Shown here in pieces: positions 1-9,519 of a DNA stretch of 64,000 nucleotides. The translations under genes were made by a program, and so were the position numbers. How positions within the stretch are numbered: position 1 is the first letter of the stretch; every line of letters starts with the position of its first letter. Under the pieces are notes generated by a model. It was not told the DNA's origin and searched no databases. It was given only the letters and a program-made list of their open reading frames with translations. Source of the DNA: Sophora flavescens (lineage: Eukaryota > Streptophyta > Magnoliopsida > Fabales > Fabaceae); the NCBI GenBank assembly GCA_030762895.1, contig JAUPTC010000129.1, forward strand, positions 1-64,000, read 5' to 3'.

Positions 1-56
1 GCTCGACACGTCGCGGTAAGTAAGCATATAAAGTATTTGATCGCGCTTAGACTAAC

Positions 57-175
57 AGGTGCGGCAATACCAGCACTAATGCACCGGATCCCATCAGAAC
101 TCCGCATTTAAGCGTGCTTGGGCGACAGTGGTACTAGGATGGGTTATCTCCTGGGAAGTCCTCGTGTTGCACCTC
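57..175 (+). rRNA. 5S rRNA-like sequence (divergent, possibly a pseudogene)
   Basis: About 119 nt align without gaps to the plant 5S rRNA consensus as I know it, including the stretches ACCAGCACTAATGCACCGG and CTGGGAAGTCCTCGTGTTGC. The terminal stem is kept: AGGTGC at 57-62 pairs perfectly with GCACCT at 169-174. The A-box part of the internal pol III promoter (AAGCGTGCTTGGGCG) is intact. The intermediate element and C-box carry changes (GACAGTGGT for GAGAGTAGT, GGGTTATCTCC for GGGTGACCTCC). An upstream CATATAAAG lies about 30 nt before the start, where plant 5S genes have a TATA-like motif. Only one copy is visible at the window edge, so it could be the edge of a 5S cluster, an isolated pseudogene, or the 5S part of a Cassandra-type element. 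No Cassandra PBS is seen nearby. Confidence 0.88.
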
Positions 176-180
176 TTTTT
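176..180 (+). terminator. Pol III T-run terminator after the 5S-like sequence
   Basis: Five T residues follow the 5S 3' end immediately, which is the normal RNA polymerase III termination signal. Confidence 0.6.
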
Positions 181-556
181 CCCAACAACTTTATCGGCCG
201 ACCCAGAGCATGGCTTCGGAATGCCGGGGTCGCCAAAACACCGAAGGCGGGAGACCGTAAGCGGCCTCAAACAAGTGCCCCCGCCGATCGACGGTGCGGG
301 GCCCTCCGGACTGCGGAAACCCCAAATCCCAGCATTAAGACCCACCGGAAGATGCCGGAAAAGTAGGAAACAGTGTCAAATGAATTTTAAAAAATATGGG
401 ACCACAACTGTCAGAAAGCCGCACCCGTCCTGGTAATTATGATGCGGAGAAAATACTTCGAAAATAGGAAAAGTGGATGAGACGGCGTCGTTTGGCTAGA
501 ATCGGGTGGTGCCCATGGGTCCAACGGACCAATGGGCCTCCTTCCTTGGATTTTTT
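181..556. other. GC-rich spacer of unknown origin
   Basis: The stretch from about 195 to 360 is clearly richer in G+C and CpG than the rest of the window, which is AT-rich. It could be 5S intergenic spacer. Short open frames on both strands show no recognisable domain. Positions 370-556 become ordinary AT-rich sequence leading into the minisatellite. No gene is supported. Confidence 0.5.
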
Positions 557-1350
557 CCTGCCACCCATGATCCATGGATAACCCATGTCCCACTAGCCAT
601 GATCCCATGGTTAACACATCACACCAACGCAATGATCCCTTGGTTAACCCATTACCATCATGCAATGATCCCATGGTTAACCCATGACCCTCTTGCATTG
701 ATCCCAAGGTTAACCCAAGACCCTCTTGCCATGATCACATGGTTACCCCAAAACCCCTTGCTGTGATCTCATGGTTGACCCACTTGCCGTAATTCCTTGC
801 TTACCCATGACCCACTTTCCATGATCTCAAGGCTAACCCATGACCCACTTGCCATCATCCCATGGTTATCCCATGACCCTAACATCATGATCCCAAGGTT
901 AACCCTTGACCCTCTTGTCATAATCCTATGGTTAACCCATGACCCGTTTACCATGATCCCATGGTTAACCCATGGCCCAGACGCCATAATCCCATGGTTA
1001 ACCCATGACCCATTTGCCATGATCCCATGGTTAACCCATGACCCTCACGCCATGATCCCACGGTTAACCCATGACCCTCTTGACATGATCCCATAGTTAA
1101 CACATAACCCTCACGCCATGATCCAATGGTTGACCCTTGACCCTCACACAATAATCCCATGATTAACACCTGACCAAATTGCCATGATCCCATGGTTAAC
1201 ACATGACCCCCTTTGCATGATCCCATGGTTAACCCATGATCCCCTTGTCATGATCACATGATTAACCCATGACCTTGACGTCATTGATCCCATCGTTAAC
1301 CCATGACCCTCTTGCATTGATCCCTTGGATAACCCATGACCCTCTTTCCA
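557..1350. repeat. 33-bp minisatellite
   Basis: About two dozen tandem copies of a 33-bp unit of the form GATCCCATGGTTAACCCATG followed by ACCCWCTTGCCAT. Most units are exactly 33 bp; a few (for example 733-822) are shortened. Because 33 is a multiple of three, several frames on both strands stay open and read as 11-residue repeats such as PWLTHDPFAMI. I read these as a by-product of the period. Each full unit holds the palindromic cores CCATGG and GTTAAC. Confidence 0.93.
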
Positions 1351-1796
1351 CACAAGATGTAATTTTCACTCTTGCCTTTTTCCACTCAATTGTTCTCTTT
1401 TAGTCCTTAGAGGAGTCAAACACAATCCACACAAAAATCCAAAAATCAAGTAACAATAATCACAAAACTTATCAAAACAAAGGAAACAAAAGGAAAGGCT
1501 AGAAAGGCAAAGCTTTGGAAATAAGAACAAGGAAGAAGGGAAATATTTTTCTTTTTTTTTTTTTTCAAGAACACAAATTGCTCAAATAGACTTTTCTCTT
1601 CCTTTTTTTTTCAAACTTTGAAGAAGAGAATCACGCTTGAAAACTTGTTTTTGAGCAAGAACAACAACCACGAAATTTCCGTTCACAAATAGATTCAAAG
1701 TGTAATTTTTTTTTGATAGTTTTTGGGTTTAAAAGAAGAAAAGAATAAAGGTAGAAGATGAAGAACAAAGACACCGAAAATCCAACCAAAGCCTAA
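1351..1796 (-). other. Leader remnant of a family A internal region
   Basis: AT-rich non-coding DNA. Positions from about 1467 to 1660 recur at 9331-9519, and 1665-1796 recur at 11119-11250 and 18298-18433. The right end (AAAATCCAACCAAAGCCTAA) matches the leader found beside the PBS of the A elements, so this is the start of an internal region (minus strand) whose body is missing on the left. The left 110 bp resemble nothing else here. Confidence 0.6.
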
Positions 1797-1810
1797 GCTT
1801 TGATACCACT

Positions 1811-2728
1811 TGATGACAACCAAATGGTGAGGTTGCCTTTGATGATCTTTTTGGTTGAATTTTAACAATTACAAATCCAAGTCAGAATTGAGTTGTAACA
1901 TAAAAGGAAGAAAATATGAAAATGGTGAAGATTAGAGATGGTGAAGGCGCCACAAACTAGAGAGTTTGATAAGCCAAGTGAGGTTCGCCACAAGAATCGT
2001 GGATTCTTGATAAGAACAAGATGGCTCAACCAAGAACCAAAGAGAGACAATTCCCTCACAAATGGATTTAATCCAAATTCAACATCCAAGTTACCATTTC
2101 ATGTGTTTGGGCATGTTACATGTAGGGGTGTGGCTGCCAACATTTGGCTTCACCCTTTGTCTTCCCAATGATTCCATAACCCCCACATAACTAGCCTATT
2201 CATGACTTACTAAATTCACACTTAACTCAACCACTTAATAGTGACTTATTACCCTCTCTCTATCATTATGTAGCAGCCACACTTATTTCTCAAATTAAAA
2301 GTGTAACTCCCACATAATTAACAAAACATAAAAAGTCTAAAAACTTAAAGGAGTTACTATTGCTATGCAAACCAACAAGATTCCTCCCACTATGCACCCA
2401 AATTCGAAATTCTTCATAAAACCCAAGTTTATTGCACTTTATTTGCTTGAAATAAACTAGAAAATGATAATATGGGAAGTGGACGACCAAGCCCATCATG
2501 GGTCTTCAAGTTGGATGAGATAAGTAACCATTTTGTCCTCCACTCCATCAAGACTTGAACTTGGGCTTGTTTCCGTCAAGGTTGACACTATTTGGTTTAG
2601 AACTTCTTGGGCTTTCTTGGTTTGTCTTAGACCCACCAAGTCCTTTTAGTGCTCCTTGGTCCATGCTCCTTATTGGGCTCATATCATTCTTGATGACAAG
2701 TTGACTTGCCCCCCCTTGGCTCATATCA
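1811..2728 (-). repeat. Family A LTR, copy 1 (minus orientation)
   Basis: Read on the minus strand it starts TGATATGAGCC and ends GTTGTCATCA, the TG...CA termini of LTRs. The minus-strand PBS TGGTATCAAAGC lies at 1797-1808, two bases outside the end, as expected for initiator-Met tRNA priming. The purine tract AAGAAGGAGGAGA (minus strand) abuts the other end at 2729. The LTR is therefore flanked by internal sequence on both sides and is shared by two elements in tandem. Length 918 bp. Confidence 0.9.
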
Positions 2729-3471
2729 TCTCCTCCTTCTTTGAGTGAATTCGACCTCGAATTGAAACAATCGTCATCACCAAAATTAGATATTGGTGCT
2801 CCATCTAAATTATTCCTCACAATCACATTGGGTGCTTTAGACTTAAGTTCAAAATATATCTCAATAGGAGGTAAAGCAAGAGTGGGTGATTTGTTGAGCA
2901 TTTTGGAAATCATACAAGTTTCCAAACCATGGGTTACTTCCTTTTGGATGAGATTTCCAAATTTTTGCAAAAAGAGATCATTAGAAGTGTTAGCAACCAA
3001 ATGAAAATTCTTGTAATAAAATATGCATTGGGGCTGCCTTGAAATTAAAACCCTCTTCTCTTTACTTTTTGTTTCCAAATAACTCTCTTTTTTCTCAATT
3101 ATTTCCACACTATTTTTCTCATTATTTTTCACACTATTTTTCTCTTTATCATCACTCTTCTTTTCACTCTCTTGTTCTTCTTCCTTTTGATCGTCACTTT
3201 TCTTTTCACTCTCTTTTGCTTTTGCCTCATTCTCTTGTTTTGCTTTCTCTCTCTCTTTCTTCTCATTCTCTTTCTTCTTGGAGTCTTCCACCAACTTCTT
3301 CACGTGGTCTTCAAAACTTTCCATTTGTCTTTTCATTCTTTCCTCTTTTCTCAACCTCTTTTTTTCGTTCTCTCTCATCCTCTTGTCACGCCTCTCATGC
3401 ATTTGCCGGATCCACTCTTCAACCTCTTTCCTATGTTCTTGCACATAGTCGAAATTTTCAAATCGCAACAT
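2548..3471 (-). CDS. Family A non-autonomous element ORF (charged coiled-coil protein)
   Basis: 307 aa, ATG about 70 nt downstream of the PBS of the next LTR. Residues 1-140 are dominated by K, E, R, Q and S with heptad-like spacing, suggesting a long helix or coiled coil; it begins MLRFENFDYVQEHRKEVEEW. Residues 143-185 (LISRQPQCIFYYKNF...) match the linker just before RT in family G, and residues 230-248 (FNSRSNSLKEGGDD) match the end of the G integrase. Gag, protease catalytic motifs, RT and integrase cores are absent. From about residue 248 the frame runs across the purine tract into the LTR. Compared with the copy at 4292-5353 it lacks the SGVITLL-type segment, and an 8-bp LTR deletion near 2625 alters the C-terminus. 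No known function; it may be a mobilised passenger. Confidence 0.6.
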   Translation of the reverse strand: MLRFENFDYVQEHRKEVEEWIRQMHERRDKRMRENEKKRLRKEERMKRQMESFEDHVKKLVEDSKKKENEKKEREKAKQENEAKAKESEKKSDDQKEEEQESEKKSDDKEKNSVKNNEKNSVEIIEKKESYLETKSKEKRVLISRQPQCIFYYKNFHLVANTSNDLFLQKFGNLIQKEVTHGLETCMISKMLNKSPTLALPPIEIYFELKSKAPNVIVRNNLDGAPISNFGDDDCFNSRSNSLKEGGDDMSQGGASQLVIKNDMSPIRSMDQGALKGLGGSKTNQESPRSSKPNSVNLDGNKPKFKS

Positions 3472-3555
3472 AGCAAAAAGAAGAAAAGGAGAAAGTTAGA
3501 AGATGAAGGACAAAAACAAAGAAAATCCAACCAAAGCCTAAGCTTTGATACCACT

Positions 3556-4532
3556 TGATGACAACCCAAATGGTGAGGTTGCCTTGTTGAAGATCTATTT
3601 GGTTGAATTCTTAACAAGTTAATACGAAACCTATTTTTGGAACCAAAATAGGAAGAAGAAAATATGAAAATGGTGAAGATTAGAGATGGTATGGCGCCAC
3701 AAACTAGAGAGTTTGATAAGCCAAGTGATGTTCGCCACAAGAATAGTGGATTCTTGATAAGAACTAAGGTTGGCTCAACCAAGAACCAAAGAGAGACAAT
3801 TCCCTCACAAATGGATTTCAATCCAAATTCAACATCCAAGTTATCATTTCATGTGTTTAGGCATGTTACATATAGGGTGTGGCTGCCAACATTTGGCTTC
3901 ACCCTTTGTCTTCCCAATGATTCCATAACCCCCACATAACTAGCCTATTCATGACTTACTAAACTCGCACTTAACTCAACCACTTAATAGTGACTTATTA
4001 TCCTCTCTCTATCATTATGTAGCAGCCACACTTATTTCTCAAATTAAAAGTGTAACTCCCACATAATTAACTAAAAACATGAAAGACTAACAATTCAAAA
4101 TGGAGTTACTTTTGGTATGCAAACCAAAAAGATTCCTCCCAACTAACCTATGTAATTTCGTGCTCAACATGAGATTAAATGGGCTTGACCCAATTGCAAC
4201 TCTAACAAACTTGGATCCACTCAAATAACCCATTACACTTATTGAATTAAAACAAAACAAGTAAAATATGCTCATAACTACTTAGGCATGTTCATGGGTC
4301 TTCTAGTTGAATGAGATAAGTTATCAATTTGGGCTCCATTCCACTTTGCCTCATTCTTGGGCTTGCTTCTATCAAAATAGCCACCATGTAATTAAAAGCT
4401 TGTTGGGCTTTCTTGTATCTAACTCTTGTCATGGGCCCACCAAGTCCTTGATTTGATTCTTGATCCAGGGTCTTCATTGGGCTCATATCATTCTTGTTGG
4501 AAAGTTGACTTGCCCCCCCATGGCTCATATCA
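3556..4532 (-). repeat. Family A LTR, copy 2 (minus orientation)
   Basis: 977 bp between TGATGACAACC on the left and GGCTCATATCA on the right (plus strand). The PBS complement GCTTTGATACCA is at 3542-3553 and the PPT complement TACCCTCCTTCTTT follows at 4533. Its outer third, from about 4080, is much closer to the LTRs of the array at 24686-43795 than to copy 1. Confidence 0.9.
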
Positions 4533-5353
4533 TACCCTCCTTCTTTAAGAAAATTCGTCCTCGAATTTATGACTCCAATCCCAAGCATGTTATCAAATCT
4601 TGTGCTAAGATATCCATACTTTTGGGTAACCTTGCAAGTTCCCAAGCCTTGGAGTACCTCCCTTGGGATGAACTCTTCCATTACATCGGTTGTATCAAAC
4701 TTAAGTTCAAAATATATTTCAATAGGAGGTAAAGCATGAGTAGGTGCTTTATTGAGCCTTTTGGAATCCTTGCAAGTTTCCAAACCTTGGGGTACTGCCT
4801 TTGGGATGAAATCTCCAAATTTCTGTAAAAGAGTTATAACACCACTAGGCAAAAAGAGATCATTAGAGGTGTTAGCTACCAAATTAAAATTCTTGTAATA
4901 AAATATACATTGAGGCTGCCTTGAAATTAAAGCCCTCTTCTCTTCACTTTTTGTTGCCAAATAACTCTCTTTTTTCTCACTAATTTCCACACTATTTTTC
5001 TCATTATTTTTCACACTATTTTTCTCTTTATCATCACTCTTCTTTTCACTTTCTCTTTCTTTTTCCTTTTGATCATCACTTTTCTTTTCACTCTCTTTTG
5101 CTTTTGCCTCATTCTCTTGTTTTGCTTTCTCTCTCTCTTTCTTCTCATTCTCTTTCTTCTTGGAGTCTTCCACCAACTTCTTCACATGGTCTTCAAAACT
5201 TTCCATTTGTCTTTTCATTCTTTCCTCTTTTCTCAACCTCTTTTGTTCGTTCTCTCTCATCCTCTTGTCACGCCTCTCATGCATTTGCCGGATCCACTCT
5301 TCAACCTCTTTCCTATGTTCTTGCACATAGTCGAAATTTTCAAATCGCAACAT
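4292..5353 (-). CDS. Family A ORF, the most complete copy
   Basis: 353 aa and open throughout. Order: charged helix (1 to about 150), linker/RT-start homologue (EKRALISRQPQCIFYYKNF, then LPSGVITLLQKFGDFIPK), a segment rich in proline and acidic residues, then the integrase-tail homologue INSRTNFLKEGGYD at about 260-274. Residues 274-353 are encoded inside the 3' LTR and include GLGGPMTRVRYKKAQQAF, which parallels the LTR-encoded tail GPMTRARAKRAQQAL of family G. An LTR-encoded C-terminal tail with a basic TRARA-type motif is reported for CRM-clade gypsy elements; that placement is my inference. The ORF has neither the protease Asp motif nor the RT YFDD, so it cannot transpose alone. Confidence 0.65.
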   Translation of the reverse strand: MLRFENFDYVQEHRKEVEEWIRQMHERRDKRMRENEQKRLRKEERMKRQMESFEDHVKKLVEDSKKKENEKKEREKAKQENEAKAKESEKKSDDQKEKERESEKKSDDKEKNSVKNNEKNSVEISEKKESYLATKSEEKRALISRQPQCIFYYKNFNLVANTSNDLFLPSGVITLLQKFGDFIPKAVPQGLETCKDSKRLNKAPTHALPPIEIYFELKFDTTDVMEEFIPREVLQGLGTCKVTQKYGYLSTRFDNMLGIGVINSRTNFLKEGGYDMSHGGASQLSNKNDMSPMKTLDQESNQGLGGPMTRVRYKKAQQAFNYMVAILIEASPRMRQSGMEPKLITYLIQLEDP

Positions 5354-5437
5354 AGCAAAAAGAAGAAAAGGAGAAAGTTAGAAGATGAAGGACAAAAACA
5401 AAGAAAATCCAACCAAAGCCTAAGCTTTGATACCACT

Positions 5438-5607
5438 TGATGACAACCCAAATGGTGAGGTTGCCTTGTTGAAGATCTATTTGGTTGAATTCTTAACAAG
5501 TTAATACGAAACCTATTTTTGGAACCAAAATAGGAAGAAGAAAATATGAAAATGGTGAAGATTAGAGATGGTATGGCGCCACAAACTAGAGAGTTTGATA
5601 AGCCAAG
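5438..5607 (-). repeat. Family A LTR, copy 3, truncated at an inversion
   Basis: Starts with TGATGACAACCC beside a PBS complement at 5424-5435 and follows copy 2 closely. It stops at GATAAGCCAAG (5607), where sequence of the same family continues in the opposite orientation. Confidence 0.85.
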
Positions 5608-6228
5608 AAAGAAAAGGAGAGTGAAAAAAGGATTGAAAAAGAGAGTGAGAAAAAGATTGAAGAAAAAGGTGAGAAAACAATTGAAAAAAAGAGTGATCAA
5701 GATAAAAATAATGAGGAAAATATTGTGAAAATTAGTGAAAAGAAAGAGAGTTGTTAGGCAACAAAAAGTGAAGAGAAGGAGGCTTTGATTTCAAGGCAAC
5801 CCCAATTCATTTTTTATTGCAACAATTTTTATTTAATTGCTAATGCTTCTAAGGATCTTTCTTTGTCTAGTGGTGTTGTACCGTTTTTGCAGAAATTTGG
5901 TAATTTCATTCCAAAGGAAGCACCCTATGGCAATGTCATTGTGAAGAACACTTTGGATGCACCCAAAATGACTAATTTTGGTGATGAAGACTTCAATTCG
6001 AGGACGAATTCACTCAAAGAAGGAGGGAATGATATGAGCCCAATTTGGAGTATGGTTCAAGAAGCTTATCAAGGACTTGGTGGGCTAATTACAAATGTTA
6101 CAACCAAGAAAGCCCAACAAGTGTTAATTCAAACTATGGTTCTCTTCATGGGAGCAAGCTCAAATGCAAGATTGGATGGAATGAAGCCCAAATTATTAAC
6201 TTTCATTATCCAACTAAAGGATCCATGA
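5608..6228 (+). pseudogene. Inverted family A ORF fragment
   Basis: Plus-strand fragment of the A ORF: the K/E-rich linker from 5608, a TAG stop near 5756, then an open frame from 5785 with SRQPQFIFYCNNFYLIANAS, SGVVPFLQKFGNFIPKEAP, the tail NSRTNSLKEGGNDM and an LTR-encoded end GLGGLITNVTTKKAQQ. The N-terminal part is missing because of the inversion. It has diverged from the minus-strand copies and is a different source copy. Confidence 0.7.
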
Positions 6229-6239
6229 CAAGAGGGGCG
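6030..6239 (+). repeat. Family A LTR 5' fragment (plus orientation)
   Basis: Begins TGATATGAGCCC directly after the purine tract AAAGAAGGAGGGAA and breaks off at GGGGCGTGC, where the family B LTR takes over. TGC is shared at the join. Confidence 0.8.
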
Positions 6240-7033
6240 TGCAAACCAAGAATGACGTCCAATTTTTATACTTTTATTTTTAATTTTCGCAATATTTTTA
6301 GGATGAATTTTCTAATTGAACCCGTATACTTGATTTGGTTATATCTTGAGCTACCAATCTCCGATTGATGTATTCTTTGGAGCATTGGAAAGCTTAGAGA
6401 ATTATCTACAAATCGTATCTCAGGCCTCTTGACCGAATTCGGCTTTTATTATGGTGAAAAATGGGCTAGAAGTTTGGTACGAATATTTGGACGAGTTTGA
6501 GCTACAAAGGAGTGTGTCTTTTGGTTTGCATGCCTAAAGTAACTCCTTCTTTATTAGTTATGTTTCATTTTAAATATTCTCTTTAGTTTGGTAATAACTC
6601 CAATTATTGGAGAGTTATGTTTAAAGAGTCACCTAATGGGTCATTACACCAATTAGTGGTATAGTTATTAGGGGGTTATAGAATAATGGAATCTTATGAG
6701 GACTTTGTGTAAGCCAAGAGTTGGCAGCCCCACTACTATTTGTACATGCCCCAAACATGATGAATGGGAACTTTGAGTTCCATTTGGATTGAAATCCATT
6801 TGTGAGAGTGTTTTCTCTCTTGGGTTCTTCATTGAGCCAACCCTTGTTCTTATCAAGAATCCAAGATTCTTGTGGCGAACCTCACATTGGCTTATCAAAT
6901 CCCCTTGGATTTGTGGCGCCTACCTCCCATTTCTCATCTTATCCAATTTTGTATTTCATCTTCTTCTATAATTTTGCTTGGTCACTCAAGGATAGATCCG
7001 AAAATTTACATGATCCTTTTTAGGATCATATCA
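6240..7033 (+). repeat. 5' LTR of B-1
   Basis: Runs from TGCAAACCAAGAATGACG to GGATCATATCA. The family B terminus is TGATGCAAACC, so the first three bases are lost at the join to family A. Confidence 0.88.
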
Positions 7034-7035
7034 TT

Positions 7036-7050
7036 TGGTATCTAGAGCCA
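7036..7050 (+). other. Primer-binding site of B-1
   Basis: TGGTATCTAGAGCCA, two bases after the LTR end. It matches the initiator-Met tRNA PBS TGGTATCAGAGC except for a changed and lengthened middle. Confidence 0.75.
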
Positions 7051-7126
7051 TCCTTCCTAGAGTGACTTTTGATCTTGATCTTCATATTTTTTTCAAAAAA
7101 AAAAAATCTCCTTCCTACCACCTATC

Positions 7127-7681
7127 ATGGCAACACTATCCTTTGAAATGCAAAGATATCTAAGACGCTTGGAGAAGAAGGGTTTTCCTCCAAAGGAAGC
7201 TTGCAAGACAATGACTGAAATTGAAGATGTGATTCTAAAGGAAGAATGCCAACAATCAACTGGAGTTGAATTGCAAGAGGACGATAAGGAGATGAAGACA
7301 ACTAGAGAATGTCCTTCCCCTAAAGCCGAGAATACATCTTCATATCCACTTGGGAAGTCATGGCCATCTTTTACTCTAATACATTCTTCTATATTAGTTT
7401 GTGGAATCAAATATTGGGATTCCTCTACTTTGTCTAATATTTCTCCCATAGGTCACGAAGAAAAGAATAGTGAAGGCCAAACCACAAAAATCAAAGTGCA
7501 ACAGCAAAAGAGTGAGGCAAAGGTTGAAAACAAAATTGAGAGTCTCATTGTAAAAGAAATCAAGGTGATGTTCCTATCTTTGCCTAGAGGTGATGGTTCT
7601 ATTCTGAAAGAAGTGGAAGAAGTAATTCCAAGAGAGGTGCCACATGGATTCGAAAGAGTCGTGTTTGAACCCGGAGGATGA
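7127..7681 (+). CDS. Family B-1 ORF, RT start fused to integrase tail
   Basis: 184 aa. It opens MATLSFEMQRYLRRLEKKGF, which I do not recognise. Residues 60-120 hold no known motif. The last 60 residues match the second B ORF (35870-36763): IESLIVKEIKV, LPRGDGSILKEVEEVIPREV, then PHGFERVVFEPGG. In family G the string EVPHG marks the start of RT and VVFEPGDW lies near the integrase C-terminus, so the end of this ORF is RT start joined directly to integrase tail with everything between deleted. The N-terminus differs from B-2, so B elements carry different 5' modules. Coding status is uncertain. Confidence 0.55.
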   Translation: MATLSFEMQRYLRRLEKKGFPPKEACKTMTEIEDVILKEECQQSTGVELQEDDKEMKTTRECPSPKAENTSSYPLGKSWPSFTLIHSSILVCGIKYWDSSTLSNISPIGHEEKNSEGQTTKIKVQQQKSEAKVENKIESLIVKEIKVMFLSLPRGDGSILKEVEEVIPREVPHGFERVVFEPGG

Positions 7682-7737
7682 AGACGATTCCCAAAGGCAA
7701 TAAATTCGAGGTCGAATTCTATTCAAGTGGGAGGGAA

Positions 7738-8534
7738 TGATGCAAACCAAGAATGACGTCCAATTTTTATACTTTTATTTTTAATTTTCGCAATATTTTT
7801 AGGATGAATTTTCTAATTGAACCCGTATACTTGATTTGGTTATATCTTGAGCTACCAATCTCCGATTGATGTATTCTTTGGAGCATTTGAAAGCTTAGAG
7901 AATTATCTACAAATCGTATCTCAGGCCTCTTGACCGAATTCGGCTTTTATTATGGTGAAAAATGGGCTAGAAGTTTGGTACGAATATTTGGACGAGTTTG
8001 AGCTACAAAGGAGTGTGTCTTTTGGCTTGCATGCCTAAAGTAACTCCTTCTTTATTAGTTATGTTTCATTTTAAATATTCTCTTTAGTTTGGTAATAACT
8101 CCAATTATTGGAGAGTTATGTTTAAAGAGTCACCTAATGGGTCATTACACCAATTAGTGGTATAGTTATTAGGGGGTTATAGAATAATGGAATCTTATGA
8201 GGACTTTGTGTAAGCCAAGAGTTGGCAGCCCCACTACTATTTGTACATGCCCCAAACATGATGAATGGGAACTTTGAGTTCAATTTGGATTGAAATCCAT
8301 TTGTGAGAGTGTTTTCTCTCTTGGGTTCTTCATTGAGTCAACCCTTGTTCTTATCAAGAATCCAAGATTCTTGTGGCGAACCTCACATTGGCTTATCAAA
8401 TCCCCTTGGATTTGTGGCGCCTACCTCCCATTTCTCATCTTATCCAATTTTGTATTTCATCTTCTTCTATAATTTTGCTTGGTCACTCAAGGATTGATCC
8501 GAAAATATATATGTTCCTTGTTAGGATCATATCA
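7738..8534 (+). repeat. 3' LTR of B-1
   Basis: Full termini TGATGCAAACC...GGATCATATCA, 797 bp, preceded by the PPT at 7726-7737. Confidence 0.9.
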
Positions 8535-9330
8535 TTTTGGTTGCCTTTGATGATCTTTTTGGTTGAATTTTAACAATTAATTTGCGGAACAATTTTTGAA
8601 ACCAAAATAAGAAGAAGAAAATATGAAAATGGTGAAGATTAGAGATGGTATGGCGCCACAAGCTAGAGAGTTTGATAAGCCTGTGAAGTTCGCCACAAGA
8701 ATCATGGATTCTTGATAAGAACAAGGGTTGGCTCAATGAAGAACCCAAGAGAGCAAACACTCTCACAATTGGAATCAATCCAAAATGAACTCAAAGTTCC
8801 CATTCATCATGTTTGGGGCATGTACAAATAGTAGTGGGGCTGCCAACTCTTGGCTTACACAAAGTCCTCATAAGATTCCATTATTCTATAACCCCCTAAT
8901 AACTATACCACTAATTGGTGTAATGACCCATTAGGTGACTCTTTAAACATAACTCTCCAATAATTGGAGTTATTACCAAACTTAAGAGAATATTTAAAAT
9001 GAAACATAACTAATAAAGAAGGAGTTACTTTAGGCATGCAAGCCAAAAGACACACTCCTTTGTAGCTCAAACTCGTCCAAATATTCGTACCAACCTTCTA
9101 GCCCATTTTTCACCATAATAAAAGCCGAATTCGGTCAAGAGGCCTGAGATACGATTTGTAGATAATTCTCTAAGCTTTCCAATGCTCCAAAGAATACATT
9201 AATCGGAGATTGGTAGCTCAAGATATAACCAAATCAAGTATACGGGTTCAATTAGAAAATTCATCCTAAAAATATTGCGAAAATTAAAAATAAAAGTATA
9301 AAAATTGGACGTCATTCTTGGTTTGCATCA
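8535..9330 (-). repeat. Chimeric LTR: family A piece joined to family B piece
   Basis: From about 8538 to 8690 the plus strand follows a minus-oriented A LTR (GGTTGCCTTTGATGATC...). From the shared block GATTCTTGATAAGAACAA (about 8707) onward it follows a minus-oriented B LTR to GTTTGCATCA at 9330. The switch falls in the block conserved between the two families, as expected for template switching or homologous recombination. Confidence 0.75.
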
Positions 9331-9519
9331 TTATCAAAACAAAGGAAACAAAAGGAAAGGCTAGAAAGGCAAAGCTTTGGAAATAAGAACAAGGAAGAAG
9401 GGAATTTTTTTTTTTTTTCAAGAACACAAATTGCTCAAATAGACTTTTCTCTTCCTTTTTTTTTTTCAAACTTTGAAGAAGAGAATCACACTTGAAAACT
9501 TGTTTTTGAGCAAGAACAA
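9331..9519. other. Duplicated leader segment
   Basis: Nearly identical to about 1467-1660, including the same poly-T tracts. No gene. It forms the left flank of the solo LTR that follows. Confidence 0.7.

Larger units (their letters stand above)
6240..8534 (+). mobile_element. Family B non-autonomous LTR retrotransposon (B-1)
   Basis: Order: 5' LTR (6240-7033, lacking its first three bases TGA), PBS at 7036, 0.7-kb internal region with one ORF, PPT AGTGGGAGGGAA, 3' LTR (7738-8534). The two LTRs are almost identical by eye, so the insertion is fairly young. No target duplication can be read because both outer junctions are rearranged. It has no room for RT or integrase, so it depends on an outside source. 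Confidence 0.88.

Noticed and set aside
1..480. A Cassandra TRIM element carrying the 5S sequence
   Set aside because: No TGT...ACA LTR ends or PBS could be found beside the 5S; left as an alternative only.
506..1226. Repetitive proteins of 80-100 residues on both strands of the minisatellite
   Set aside because: Explained by a 33-bp period without stops; several frames and both strands are open at once, which is not expected of a gene.
557..1350. CRISPR-like array of short repeats
   Set aside because: Units are contiguous without unique spacers, and the context is eukaryotic.
7127..7681. A host gene captured by element B-1
   Set aside because: The C-terminal third is clearly retrotransposon-derived and I recognise no host domain in the N-terminus; capture cannot be claimed without a search.
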